From positions 62,001 through 126,000 of the forward strand of contig CAJNBV010000002.1 of assembly GCA_905221095.1 (NCBI GenBank): a stretch of 64,000 nt of DNA, read 5' to 3'. Below, one piece after another: positions 1 through 9,600 of this stretch (positions are counted from its first letter, which is position 1; each line of letters starts with the position of its first letter). Origin of the DNA: a bacterium. Its GTDB lineage: Bacteria > Bacillota > Bacilli > Lactobacillales > Streptococcaceae. The notes under the pieces were generated by a model, which had not been told where the DNA came from, ran no database searches, and saw only the letters and a list, made by a program, of their open reading frames with translations. The translations under genes and the position numbers were made by a program.

Positions 1-713
1 GTCTTGCCTTCCCTGCCGTACTCGGCGCAGGATTTCTATACCAGTATAGACGTCTTGGCGGAGTTGGATAATGGAACGCAAGTAATTATTGAAATCCAAG
101 TTCATCATCAGAATTTTTCATCAATCGTTTGTGGGCTTACCTGTGTAGTCAGGTTAATCAAAACCTAGAAAAAATTCGTCAACGAGAAGGTGATACTCAT
201 CAGAGTTACAAGCATATCGCACCTGTTTACGCAATCGCTATTGTGGATAGTAATTATTTCTCAGATGACTTGGCTTTTCATAGTTTTAGCATGCGAGAGG
301 ATACGACAGGTGAAGCCTTAACCATCACAAATAATGGACAGGAACATCATCTAGTCAAGATGGCGTTCTTGGAATTAAGAAAATACAGAGAAACCAGCAA
401 AGATAGCATTCGCAAACCGTGGTTAGAGTTTTTCGGTAACAAGCCCTTTACCCAACAACCTGAGCGAGCCATCAGCCAAGCAGATCAACTGCTGGACTAC
501 AAGAGCTGGTCCGAGGAGGATAGGAAAATGTTTAGTGAACAGCGCAGACGCGAAGAACAAGCATTATTAGCACACGACTATGCCTTGGAAACTGCTAGGG
601 AGGAAGGGAAATTTTTTGCCTTCCTAGATATGGTCCACCAAGGTCTTCTGACTTCTGAGGTTGCCAGCCAGCAGTTAGGCATGACCGTCGCTGAGTTTGA
701 GGCACTATTGTAA
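1..713 (+). pseudogene. Rpn-family nuclease/transposase relic, frameshifted and 5'-truncated by the window edge
   Basis: This resembles the PD-(D/E)XK family of Rpn recombination-promoting nucleases/putative transposases. The first ~38 codons read in frame 1 and contain the core motif ELDNGTQVIIEIQVHHQNF (about 61-117), with the E-x-Q-type nuclease residues. A run of five T at 114-118 then breaks the frame. The family-like continuation (RLWAYLCSQVNQ) resumes in frame 3 from about 120 and runs to the TAA at 711-713, so one T appears to have been lost. The 194-residue frame that starts at TTG 129 lacks the nuclease core and is unlikely to be a working protein. The C-terminal half is the helical, charged region usual for the family. 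Confidence 0.8.
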
Positions 714-726
714 GAACTTCACAATA

Positions 727-810
727 ATGGCATTTTTGGAACTAAAAAAATACAGAGAAACCAGCAAAGATAAGGTTCGTAAACTGTAATTGGAATTTTT
801 TATAAATCAG
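727..810 (+). pseudogene. Partial duplicate of the Rpn gene
   Basis: This stretch repeats positions 360-443 of the upstream Rpn relic with scattered changes. It encodes MAFLELKKYRETSKDKVRKL and then a stop, where the upstream copy reads MAFLELRKYRETSKDSIRKP. It has no domain of its own. It is best read as the tail of a second, mostly deleted Rpn copy or a local duplication. Confidence 0.75.
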
Positions 811-822
811 TAAGTCAATGAT

Positions 823-859
823 AGATTTTTCCGTGATAAACGGAAGAATCTGTTTTTTT
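823..859 (+). terminator. Intrinsic terminator after the Rpn relic
   Basis: An 11-bp stem (823-833 with 841-851) closes a GTGATAA-type loop and is followed by TGTTTTTTT. The rest of 860-1034 holds only the promoter of the next operon (-10 TATAAT at 997-1002) and its SD. Confidence 0.85.
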
Positions 860-1034
860 ATTTACTAGATGTTGGCTCTAAAATGTAAGATAGCTTACTT
901 TTGGTACTCATACTTTTTTGATTTATTTGAAGTATAACCTGATTAAATTCCTATTTTTCCCTATCATTATCCCTGTTTTTTCTGGAATTTTGGGGCTATA
1001 ATAGTCCTATCAAATCAAAGAATGGAGGAAGGCA

Positions 1035-1745
1035 ATGGATAATATAATCTTTTTTATCAGTGTTTTTCTTGCTGGAATTCTTTCCTTCTTTTCTCCTTGT
1101 ATCTTACCATTGTTACCGGTTTATGCAGGGGTCTTGTTGGATGACAAAGATGGTTCTCAGGCTTCTAGTGGAAAATATTCAATATCAGTTGTTAGTCTAT
1201 TGCGAACTTTGGCCTTTATAGCGGGGATTTCCTTTGTTTTTATCTTACTGGGCTATGGAGCTGGTTTTTTAGGCAATTTACTGTATGCTTCTTGGTTTCA
1301 GTATGTGACGGGTGCGGTTATCATTCTCTTGGGCTTGCACCAGATGGAAGTCTTACATTTGCAGGGGCTCTACAAGGAAAGAAGGTTACAATTAAAGAGA
1401 CAGGGACAAAAGGGTAAGGGCTATAGTCAGGCATTTTTACTGGGGTTGACCTTTAGTTTTGCTTGGACGCCATGTGTGGGACCGGTTCTGGGCTCTGTTT
1501 TGGCCTTGGCGGCTTCAGGTGGTTCAGGAGCTTGGCAGGGAGCTGGTCTCATGTTGGTTTACACGCTGGGATTGGCACTACCATTTTTGGTTCTAGCTCT
1601 TGCCTCCAGCTATGTTTTGAAACATTTCCGAAAACTCCATCCTTACCTCGGAATCCTCAAAAAAGTGGGTGGTTTCCTCATTATCGTGATGGGAATCTTG
1701 GTGCTTTTGGGAAATGCTTCCATTTTGACTACATTATTTGAATAG
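1035..1745 (+). CDS. ccdA: CcdA-type thiol:disulfide interchange membrane protein
   Basis: This 236-residue protein has about six membrane segments. It matches the CcdA/DsbD-beta family, which carries electrons from cytoplasmic thioredoxin across the membrane. The two redox cysteines are visible in the symmetric motifs FFSPCILPLLP near the N terminus and WTPCVGPVLG in the second half. A GGAGG-type SD precedes the ATG. The gene starts an operon with a thioredoxin-like lipoprotein and an MsrAB protein, so its likely task is to reduce those surface enzymes. In pneumococcus the equivalent gene is called ccdA1. Confidence 0.92.
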   Translation: MDNIIFFISVFLAGILSFFSPCILPLLPVYAGVLLDDKDGSQASSGKYSISVVSLLRTLAFIAGISFVFILLGYGAGFLGNLLYASWFQYVTGAVIILLGLHQMEVLHLQGLYKERRLQLKRQGQKGKGYSQAFLLGLTFSFAWTPCVGPVLGSVLALAASGGSGAWQGAGLMLVYTLGLALPFLVLALASSYVLKHFRKLHPYLGILKKVGGFLIIVMGILVLLGNASILTTLFE

Positions 1746-1758
1746 AAAGGAAGAAGAA

Positions 1759-2322
1759 ATGAAAAAATGGCAAACATGTCTCCTTGGAGTAGGCTCAATC
1801 TGTTGCTTGGCAGCCTGTTCGGCTAAAAACATGTCAGACGAGTCTACTATGAAGGAGCAAACAAAAACAGAACAAGTCAGTGCGCAAACTGCGACTAAAG
1901 GTCAGGCAGTCGCTGATTTTGAATTGATGGGTGTAGACGGCAAGATCTACCGCTTGTCTGATTACAAGGGCAAGAAAGTTTATCTCAAATTCTGGGCTTC
2001 TTGGTGTTCTATCTGTCTGGCTAGTCTTCCGGATACGGATGAAATTGCTAAGGATGCTGGAGACGACTATGTGGTCTTGACAGTGGTGTCTCCTGGTCAC
2101 AAGGGAGAGCAATCTGAAGCAGACTTTAAGAACTGGTACAAGGGCTTGGATTATAAAAATTTCCCAGTTCTAATTGATCCATCAGGCAAACTTTTGGAAA
2201 GTTATGGTGTCCGTTCTTACCCAACTCAAGCCTTTATAGACAAAGAAGGCAAGCTGGTCAAAACACAACCAGGTTTTATGGATAAGGATATGATTTTAAA
2301 AACATTGAAAGAAATGGGGTAG
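1759..2322 (+). CDS. etrx1: Extracytoplasmic thioredoxin-family lipoprotein
   Basis: A lipoprotein signal ends in the lipobox LAAC (acylated Cys20). A TlpA/AhpC-TSA-like thioredoxin fold follows, with the active site WCSIC (Cys83 and Cys86). I start at ATG 1759, behind GAAAGGAAG, rather than at the in-frame TTG 1738. That gives 187 residues with a proper signal peptide. The protein should sit on the outer face of the membrane, take electrons from CcdA and pass them to the MsrAB protein encoded 9 bp downstream. This matches the pneumococcal Etrx1 system. Confidence 0.9.
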   Translation: MKKWQTCLLGVGSICCLAACSAKNMSDESTMKEQTKTEQVSAQTATKGQAVADFELMGVDGKIYRLSDYKGKKVYLKFWASWCSICLASLPDTDEIAKDAGDDYVVLTVVSPGHKGEQSEADFKNWYKGLDYKNFPVLIDPSGKLLESYGVRSYPTQAFIDKEGKLVKTQPGFMDKDMILKTLKEMG

Positions 2323-2331
2323 GGAAAGGTC

Positions 2332-3444
2332 ATGAATGATAAAGTAAAACTTTTTGTCTTGGCAGGAATCTTTTTCCTAGCCATAACCGGTTTCTATTTT
2401 CTATTGATGCGAAATGCAGGGCAGACAGATAGCTCGCAAATTGAGAAGGCATCAGTTAGCCAAGGAGGAAAAACAGTGAAAAAAACAGAAATTAGTAAAG
2501 ACGCAGACTTGCACGAAATTTATCTAGCTGGGGGTTGTTTCTGGGGAGTGGAGGAATACTTCTCACGCGTTCCTGGGGTGACAGATGCCGTATCAGGCTA
2601 TGCGAACGGTAGAGGGGAAACAACCAAGTACGAATTGATTAACCAAACTGGACATGCGGAAACCGTCCATGTCACCTATGATGCCAAGCAAATTTCTCTC
2701 AAGGAAATTCTGCTTCATTATTTCCGCATTATCAATCCAACTAGCAAAAATAAACAAGGAAATGATGTGGGGACCCAGTACCGTACCGGTGTTTATTACA
2801 CAGATGACAAGGATTTGGAGGTGATTAACCAAGTCTTTGATGAGGTGGCTAAGAAATACGACCAACCTCTAGCAGTTGAAAAGGAGCCCTTGAAGAATTT
2901 TGTAGTGGCTGAGGACTATCACCAAGACTACCTCAAGAAAAATCCAAATGGCTACTGCCATATCAATGTTAATCAGGCGGCCTACCCTGTCATCGATGCC
3001 AGCAAATATCCCAAACCAAGTGATGAAGAATTGAAAAAGACCTTGTTACCTGAGGAGTATGCAGTCACCCAGAAAAATCAAACAGAACGAGCTTTTTCAA
3101 ACCGCTACTGGGATAAATTTGAATCCGGTATCTATGTGGATGTGGCAACCGGCGAACCCCTCTTTTCATCAAAGGACAAGTTTGAGTCTGGTTGCGGCTG
3201 GCCTAGTTTCACCCAACCCATCAGCCCAGATGTTGCCACCTACAAGGAAGATAAGTCCTACAATATGACACGCATGGAAGTGAGAAGCCGAGTGGGAGAT
3301 TCTCACCTGGGCCATGTCTTTACGGATGGCCCACAGGACAAGGGTGGCTTGCGCTACTGTATCAATAGTCTCTCTATCCGTTTTATTCCCAAAGATCAAA
3401 TGGAAGAAAAAGGCTACGCTTATTTACTAGATTATGTCGATTAA
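2332..3444 (+). CDS. msrAB2: Membrane-anchored bifunctional methionine sulfoxide reductase MsrA/MsrB
   Basis: A 370-residue fusion repairs both epimers of methionine sulfoxide in surface proteins. The order is an N-terminal membrane anchor (about residues 5-26), a short linker, an MsrA domain with the catalytic GCFWG motif (Cys69), and an MsrB domain. The MsrB domain carries SGCGWPSF and the catalytic RYCINS motif (Cys343). The gene is the third member of the ccdA-etrx operon, so its electrons most likely come from Etrx1. The pneumococcal counterpart is SpMsrAB2. Confidence 0.93.
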   Translation: MNDKVKLFVLAGIFFLAITGFYFLLMRNAGQTDSSQIEKASVSQGGKTVKKTEISKDADLHEIYLAGGCFWGVEEYFSRVPGVTDAVSGYANGRGETTKYELINQTGHAETVHVTYDAKQISLKEILLHYFRIINPTSKNKQGNDVGTQYRTGVYYTDDKDLEVINQVFDEVAKKYDQPLAVEKEPLKNFVVAEDYHQDYLKKNPNGYCHINVNQAAYPVIDASKYPKPSDEELKKTLLPEEYAVTQKNQTERAFSNRYWDKFESGIYVDVATGEPLFSSKDKFESGCGWPSFTQPISPDVATYKEDKSYNMTRMEVRSRVGDSHLGHVFTDGPQDKGGLRYCINSLSIRFIPKDQMEEKGYAYLLDYVD

Positions 3445-3514
3445 GAGGGCTTTCCTAAGCAGTTAGAGGAGAATTTTGCTATACTGATACTAGTAAGTGG
3501 GAAAGGAGCAGAGC

Positions 3515-4252
3515 ATGACCTACACAATCTTAATCGTAGAGGATGAATATCTAGTAAGACAAGGCTTGACCAAGCTGGTCAATGTAGCAGCCTACGATAT
3601 GGAAATCATCGGTCAGGCTGAAAATGGAAGACAGGCTTGGGACTTGATTCAAAAGCAGGTGCCAGACATTATTTTAACCGATATCAACATGCCTCAGCTG
3701 AATGGCATCCAGTTGGCCAGTCTGGTACGGGAAACCTATCCTCAGGTACATTTGGTCTTTTTGACGGGCTACGATGATTTTGATTATGCCTTGTCTGCTG
3801 TCAAACTCGGTGTGGATGACTACTTGCTCAAGCCCTTTTCCCGTCAGGACATTGAGGAGATGTTGGGGAAAATCAAGCAAAAGTTGGACAAGGAAGAAAA
3901 GGAAGAGCAGTTACAAGATTTATTGACTGATAAGTTTGAGGGAAATATTGCTCAGAAGATTCAGTCCCATCTGGCTGACAGTCAGTTTAGTTTGAAGTCT
4001 TTGGCCAGTGACTTGGGTTTTAGTCCGACCTATCTGAGCTCCTTGATTAAGAAAGAGTTGGGCTTGCCTTTTCAGGATTATCTGGTACGAGAACGTGTCA
4101 AACAAGCCAAACTCTTGCTTCTGACAACGGATTTAAAGATTTATGAGATTGCAGAGAAAGTTGGTTTTGAAGATATGAATTATTTTACCCAACGTTTTAA
4201 ACAGATTGCAGGTGTGACACCTCGTCAGTTTAAGAAGGGAGAAGGCCGATGA
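3515..4252 (+). CDS. zmpR: Response regulator with AraC-type output domain (TCS09, next to zmpB)
   Basis: A 245-residue YesN-like regulator. The receiver domain (1-120) has the acidic pair ED near residue 9, phospho-acceptor Asp56 in LTDINMP and Lys in LLKPFS. A C-terminal AraC/XylS double helix-turn-helix follows, ending in the typical FEDMNYFTQRFKQIAGVTP. ATG 3515 is preferred over the in-frame GTG 3497 because AAAGGAG lies 7-13 nt upstream of it. The stop overlaps the kinase start by 4 bp. In pneumococcus this pair is RR09/HK09. Control of the neighbouring zmpB is the usual assumption from position. Confidence 0.88.
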   Translation: MTYTILIVEDEYLVRQGLTKLVNVAAYDMEIIGQAENGRQAWDLIQKQVPDIILTDINMPQLNGIQLASLVRETYPQVHLVFLTGYDDFDYALSAVKLGVDDYLLKPFSRQDIEEMLGKIKQKLDKEEKEEQLQDLLTDKFEGNIAQKIQSHLADSQFSLKSLASDLGFSPTYLSSLIKKELGLPFQDYLVRERVKQAKLLLLTTDLKIYEIAEKVGFEDMNYFTQRFKQIAGVTPRQFKKGEGR

Positions 4253-5940
4253 AGCGTTCTTCTCTTTTAGTCAGAATGGTTATTTCCATCTTTCTGGTCT
4301 TTCTCATTCTCCTAGCTCTGGTTGGGACTTTCTATTATCAATCTAGTTCATCAGCCATTGAGGCCACTATTGAGGGCAATAGCCAAACGACAATTAGCCA
4401 GACTAGCCACTTTATTCAGTCTTATATCAAAAAATTAGAAACCACCTCGAACAGTTTGGCCCAGCAGACGAATGTCCTAGACTATGCTGAGAATCCCAGT
4501 CAAGACAAGGTCAAGGGAATTCGAGATCTATTTTTGACCATCTTAAAGGCTGACCAGGACTTGAAAGCTGTGGTTCTGGTCACCAAATCCGGTCAGGTCA
4601 TTTCTACAGATGACAGTGTGCAGATGAAAACTTCTTCTGATATGATGGCTGAGGATTGGTACCAAAAGGCCATTCATCAGGGGGCTAAACCAGTTTTGAC
4701 ACCAGCTCGCAAATCGGATAGTCAGTGGGTTATTTCTGTTACTCAGGAACTTGTTGATGCAAAGGGGGCCAATCTTGGCGTACTTCGCTTGGATATTTCC
4801 TATGAAACTTTGGAAGCCTATCTTAACCAACTTCAGTTGGGTCAGCAGGGTTTTGCCTTTATCATCAATGAAAACCATGAATTTGTCTACCATCCTCAAC
4901 ACACAGTTTATAGTTCATCTAGCGAAATGGAGGCTATGAAACCTTACATTGAGACAGGTCAGGGCTATACTCCTGGACATAAATCCTATGTCAGTCAGGA
5001 ACAGATTGCAGGAACAGATTGGACGGTTATAGGCGTGTCTTCACTTGAAAAGTTAGACCAGGTTCGGAGTCAACTCATGTGGACCTTGCTTGGGGCCAGT
5101 ATCACATCTCTTCTTGCCTGTCTCTGCTTGGTTTGGTTCAGTCTTAAACGCTGGATTGCTCCTTTGAAGGATTTGAGAGAAACCATGTTGGAAATTGCTT
5201 CTGGTACACAAAATCTGCGTGCCAAGGAAGCTGGTGCTTATGAACTGAGAGAAGTGACTCGCCAGTTCAATTCCATGTTGGATCAGATTGATCAGCTGAT
5301 GGCAGATGTGCGCAAGCAGGAAGAAACGACCCGTCAGTATGAACTTCAAGCCTTGTCGAGCCAGATTAATCCGCATTTCCTCTACAACACTTTGGACACT
5401 ATCATCTGGATGGCTGAATTTCAGGATAGTCAGCGAGTGGTTCAGGTGACCAAGTCCTTGGCGACTTATTTCCGCCTAGCGCTCAATCAGGGTAAAGATT
5501 TGATTTGCCTGTCTGACGAAATCAATCATGTCCGCCAGTATCTTTTTATCCAGAAACAACGCTATGGAGATAAGTTGGAATATGAGATTGATGAAAATCC
5601 TGTCTTTGATAATTTAGTCTTGCCCAAGTTGGTGTTACAACCCTTGGTGGAAAATGCTCTTTACCATGGCATCAAGGAGAAGGAAGGTCAGGGCCATATT
5701 AAAGTTTCTGTCCAGAAACAGGATACAGGACTAGTCATCCGCATTGAGGATGATGGCGTTGGCTTCCAATCTACTGGAGACAGTAGTCAAAGTCAGCTCA
5801 AACGTGGGGGAGTTGGTCTGCAAAATGTTGACCAGCGGCTCAAACTTCATTTTGGAGACAATTACCAGATGAGGATTGATTCTGCACCCGATAAAGGAAC
5901 AAGGGTTGAAATATACATAAATAGAATAGAAACTAGCTAA
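4249..5940 (+). CDS. zmpS: Sensor histidine kinase partner of the AraC-type regulator
   Basis: 563 residues. An N-terminal membrane segment (about 10-30) is followed by a large extracellular Cache-like sensor domain (about 31-280), a second membrane segment (about 280-300) and a HAMP linker. The His_kinase core contains LSSQINPHFLYNTLD (phospho-acceptor His376). The HATPase domain has the N box LVENALYHG and the G boxes EDDGVGF and GGVGLQN. It is co-transcribed with the response regulator through a 4-bp overlap and ends at a strong terminator that begins in its own stop codon. The ligand cannot be read from sequence. Confidence 0.9.
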   Translation: MKRSSLLVRMVISIFLVFLILLALVGTFYYQSSSSAIEATIEGNSQTTISQTSHFIQSYIKKLETTSNSLAQQTNVLDYAENPSQDKVKGIRDLFLTILKADQDLKAVVLVTKSGQVISTDDSVQMKTSSDMMAEDWYQKAIHQGAKPVLTPARKSDSQWVISVTQELVDAKGANLGVLRLDISYETLEAYLNQLQLGQQGFAFIINENHEFVYHPQHTVYSSSSEMEAMKPYIETGQGYTPGHKSYVSQEQIAGTDWTVIGVSSLEKLDQVRSQLMWTLLGASITSLLACLCLVWFSLKRWIAPLKDLRETMLEIASGTQNLRAKEAGAYELREVTRQFNSMLDQIDQLMADVRKQEETTRQYELQALSSQINPHFLYNTLDTIIWMAEFQDSQRVVQVTKSLATYFRLALNQGKDLICLSDEINHVRQYLFIQKQRYGDKLEYEIDENPVFDNLVLPKLVLQPLVENALYHGIKEKEGQGHIKVSVQKQDTGLVIRIEDDGVGFQSTGDSSQSQLKRGGVGLQNVDQRLKLHFGDNYQMRIDSAPDKGTRVEIYINRIETS

Positions 5941-5965
5941 CTCCCAGTCAATTCTGGGAGTTTTA
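5939..5965 (+). terminator. Terminator of the two-component operon
   Basis: A 9-bp stem AACTCCCAG/CTGGGAGTT with loop TCAATT and a T-rich tail. The left arm overlaps the kinase stop codon. Confidence 0.85.
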
Positions 5966-6054
5966 TGCAGATTGGAGTAAGGTTTTCAGGTTGTCTATCT
6001 TGCTAAAAACAAGAAAAAACGATATGATAGATAATGACAAAAGAGGTATCAAGT

Positions 6055-6618
6055 ATGAAGGAAAAAGACATTCAAAGAGAAACAAGCCAGATTGTAGAAG
6101 ATGTGTTGGAAAAGGCCAATTTGAAGCAGGGATCCATCTTTGTTTTGGGCCTTTCTTCTAGTGAGGTGATAGGTGGTCAGATTGGCAAGGAATCCAGCCA
6201 AGAAATTGGCGAAATCATTGTGAAGACCATCCTAGATATCTTAGAGGAAAAAGGAATTCATCTAGCTGTTCAAGGTTGTGAACATGTCAATCGGGCCCTC
6301 GTTGTTGAACGTCAGGTGGCAGAGCAGTTTGGTCTGGAAATCGTTAGTGTCCTTCCGACTCTTCATGCAGGGGGGTCAGGTCAGTTGGCAGCCTTCAAGT
6401 TTATGCAGGATCCAGTTGAGGTTGAATTTATCAAGGCCCATGCTGGATTGGATATCGGAGACACTGCTATTGGCATGCATGTCAAGCATGTGCAGGTTCC
6501 GATTCGCCCTCTTTTGAGAGAGATTGGGCATGCCCATGTAACGGCGCTGGCTAGCCGTCCAAAATTAATCGGAGGTGCGCGTGCACTCTATCCGCAAGAT
6601 TCTATTAGAAAGTCGTGA
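6055..6618 (+). CDS. DUF436/TIGR01440 family protein (YwlG-like)
   Basis: 187 residues of the conserved Firmicute family TIGR01440 (DUF436), whose function is unknown to me. Recognisable stretches are [25 protein letters not shown] and [20 protein letters not shown] choose ATG 6055, with AGAGG 5-12 nt upstream, over the in-frame ATG 6034, which has no SD. The stop overlaps the alternative GTG start of zmpB, so the two genes are probably transcribed together. Confidence 0.85.
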   Translation: MKEKDIQRETSQIVEDVLEKANLKQGSIFVLGLSSSEVIGGQIGKESSQEIGEIIVKTILDILEEKGIHLAVQGCEHVNRALVVERQVAEQFGLEIVSVLPTLHAGGSGQLAAFKFMQDPVEVEFIKAHAGLDIGDTAIGMHVKHVQVPIRPLLREIGHAHVTALASRPKLIGGARALYPQDSIRKS

Positions 6619-6620
6619 GA

Positions 6621-9600
6621 ATGAGAAAAACAAAACAACAACTAGAAAAAATTACCAAATATTCGATTCGTAAGCTAACTGTTGGGGTAGGTCCTGTAGC
6701 CATCGGGGCCTTCCTTTTTGGTGCTGGTACCTTTTCAGTAGATAAGGTGCATGCCAATGAAGTTGGCGGAACTCATAGCGTTCATTATCGTTATTTGGCG
6801 GAGCAGGAATTGACTGAGTCTGAAAAAGCCCTGATTCACCATGAGGTTCCTACAGAATTTCAAGATGATGATATTCTTTATGTAGTTTATCGCAAGAAAG
6901 CAACTAACAGTCAACAACTTCCATACACAGGAAGTAAGGAGCTAGCTCTAGCAGGCCTTGGCTTGGCAACGGCTTCTCTAGCAGTCTTTTTGGTGTCCAA
7001 AAAAGGTCGCAAAGAGGTTCTAGGTGTTCTCTTGATTGGTTCTTTAGGAGCTAGCACTTTTGTACCTTATGGGACATTTGCGTTTGAAAATAAAGAATTG
7101 CTTTCTTATAACCAAACTATTTCAGCTTCTACACATGAAGGTTTAGCTGAAGGGATTATCCACATTGATGGTTATGAATACATTGGTTACTTCAAGGAAG
7201 CAGAGCTCCATCCATCAAGACCAGTTTCTGCTGAACAGCCTCAGTTGCCAGTAGAAAAGCAAAGTTCAAAAGAAATCGAGAAAACAGAAGTTGTTCAAGA
7301 AAGACCTGCGCTCACTTCAGAAACTGTCGTCGAAAAACCTGTAGTGAAGACTCCAGTTGCTCCTGTGGTTGAAGAAAAACCAGTTTCTGAGAAGCCTCAG
7401 ACAAGACAGGAAGAGAGCTTGGTGGAGATTCCTTTTGAAACGGTGACAAGCCCAGATGCGAATTTAGCAGAAGGACAGACTCGTATCGTCACAGCCGGAG
7501 TGAATGGTCAGCGTCGCCTTGTAACCAAAGTATCGATGGTTAATGGTCAAGAGGTTAGAGAAGTCGTTGAAGACCAAGTGGTTCAAAATCCTGTGTCGCA
7601 AGTCATTGCAGTCGGAACTAAGAAAGAAGTGCAACCTGCACCAACTCCAGTACCACAAGCTGAACCAAGTCACCAAGTAGCTAAAGGAACTCAAGAAGAA
7701 GGTAAGGTAGGCCAAGCCTTAACGCAACCGGAATTACCAGAAGCCCCAGTTGAAGTAAAAGGAACTCAAGAGGAAGGCAAAGAAGGTCAAGCTCTGACGC
7801 AACCTGAACTACCAGAGGCTCCAGTAGAAGCAAAAGGAACTCAAGAGGAAGGTAAAGCAGGTCAAGCCTTAAGTCAGTCAGAACTTCCTGAATTTAAAGA
7901 ACCAGTTTCAACAAAGGGAACTCAAGAACCCGGTCAAGAAGGTCAAGCACCAGTACAAGAAGTAAACCCAGAATATAACGTAACAACAGGTACAGTTGAG
8001 AAGTCTACCGAGAGTGACTTAGATTTCACAACAGAAGTTGTTCCAGACGATACAAAATATGTGGATGAACAAGTAGTTGAAACCCCTGGTTCTAAAGGTG
8101 TTCAAGTTACGAAAACAATTTATGAGACAGTAGAAGGGGTGGAAACAGATAAAGTTCTTTCTACAACGACAGAAGTGAAAACTCCTGCGGTTCCTAAAGT
8201 TGTTAAAAAAGGTACGAAACCAATTGAAGGAACAACAGTTGAAACAAGGGAAGAAGTCATTCCTTTTGAAACAAAAGAACAAGAAGATGACACTTTAAAA
8301 CGTGGAACAAGACAAGTAGCTCAAGAAGGTGTAAACGGTAAGAAACAAATTACGGAGACTTATAAAACAATTCGTGGAGAAAAAACAAATGACGCTCCAA
8401 AAGTAGAAGAAAAAGTTCTCCAAGAACCTCAAGATAAAATTATTAAGAATGGTACAAAAGGTTTAGAAAAACCAACATTACAGTGGGCTAATACTGAAAA
8501 AGATGTCTTGAAGAAGAGCGCTACAGCTAGTTATACATTGAATAAACCAGCTGGAGTAGAAATTAAATCAATTAAATTAGCGTTAAAAGATAAAGATGGA
8601 CAACTTGTTAAAGAAGTAACGGTAGAAGAAAATAAATTAAACGCTACTTTAGATAACTTAAAATATTATCAAGGTTACACTCTATCCACAACAATGGTTT
8701 ATGATCGTGGAGAAGGACCAGAAACTGAAACATTAGAAGATAAACAAATTCAGTTAGACCTTAAAAAAGTTGAAATCAAAAACATTAAAGAAACAAGCTT
8801 AATGAGTGTAGATGCTGAAGGAAATGAAACAGATAAGAGTTTATTATCTGAAAAACCGACAGATGTTGCTCCATTATATTTACGTGTAACAACGCATGAT
8901 AATAAGACAACAAGACTTGCAGTAAGTTCTGTTGAAGAAGTTGTTGTCGATGGAAAAACATTGTACAAGGTCGTAGCGAAAGCTCCAGACTTAGTTCAAC
9001 GTAGAGATGATGATACATTCAGTGAAGAGTATGTTCATTACTTTGAAAAACAAAAATTAAAAGAAGGTAATGTATATTACAACTTCAATGAGCTTGTAAA
9101 AGATATGCAAGCTAACCCAACGGGTGAATTCAAACTCGGTGCGGATCTTAATGCAGCAAATGTAAAAGGGAATGGTAAATCTTACGTAACTTCAACCTTT
9201 AAAGGTAAATTACTAAGTAATGACGGTGGTAGATTTACAATTCATAACTTGGAACGTCCATTATTTGGCAGAGTTGAAAATGCGCATGTGCATGATATTA
9301 ATCTCGGTAATGTTAATATTAACTTGCCAGGAGAAAATAAAGTTGCTCCTCTAGGTGAGATGGTTAAAAAATCAACCATTGAAAACATTAAAGTAACCGG
9401 TAATGTAGTGGGAAATAATGACGTTACGGGTATGGTCAACAAACTGGATGAAGCAGATATGCGTAATGTTGCCTTTGTTGGAAATGTTACAAGTGTCGGA
9501 GATAAAGGCTGGTGGTCTGGTGGACTTGTCAGCGAAAGCTGGAGAAGTAACACAGACAGCGTTTATTTCGATGGAAATATTGTCGCTAATAATGCTAAGT

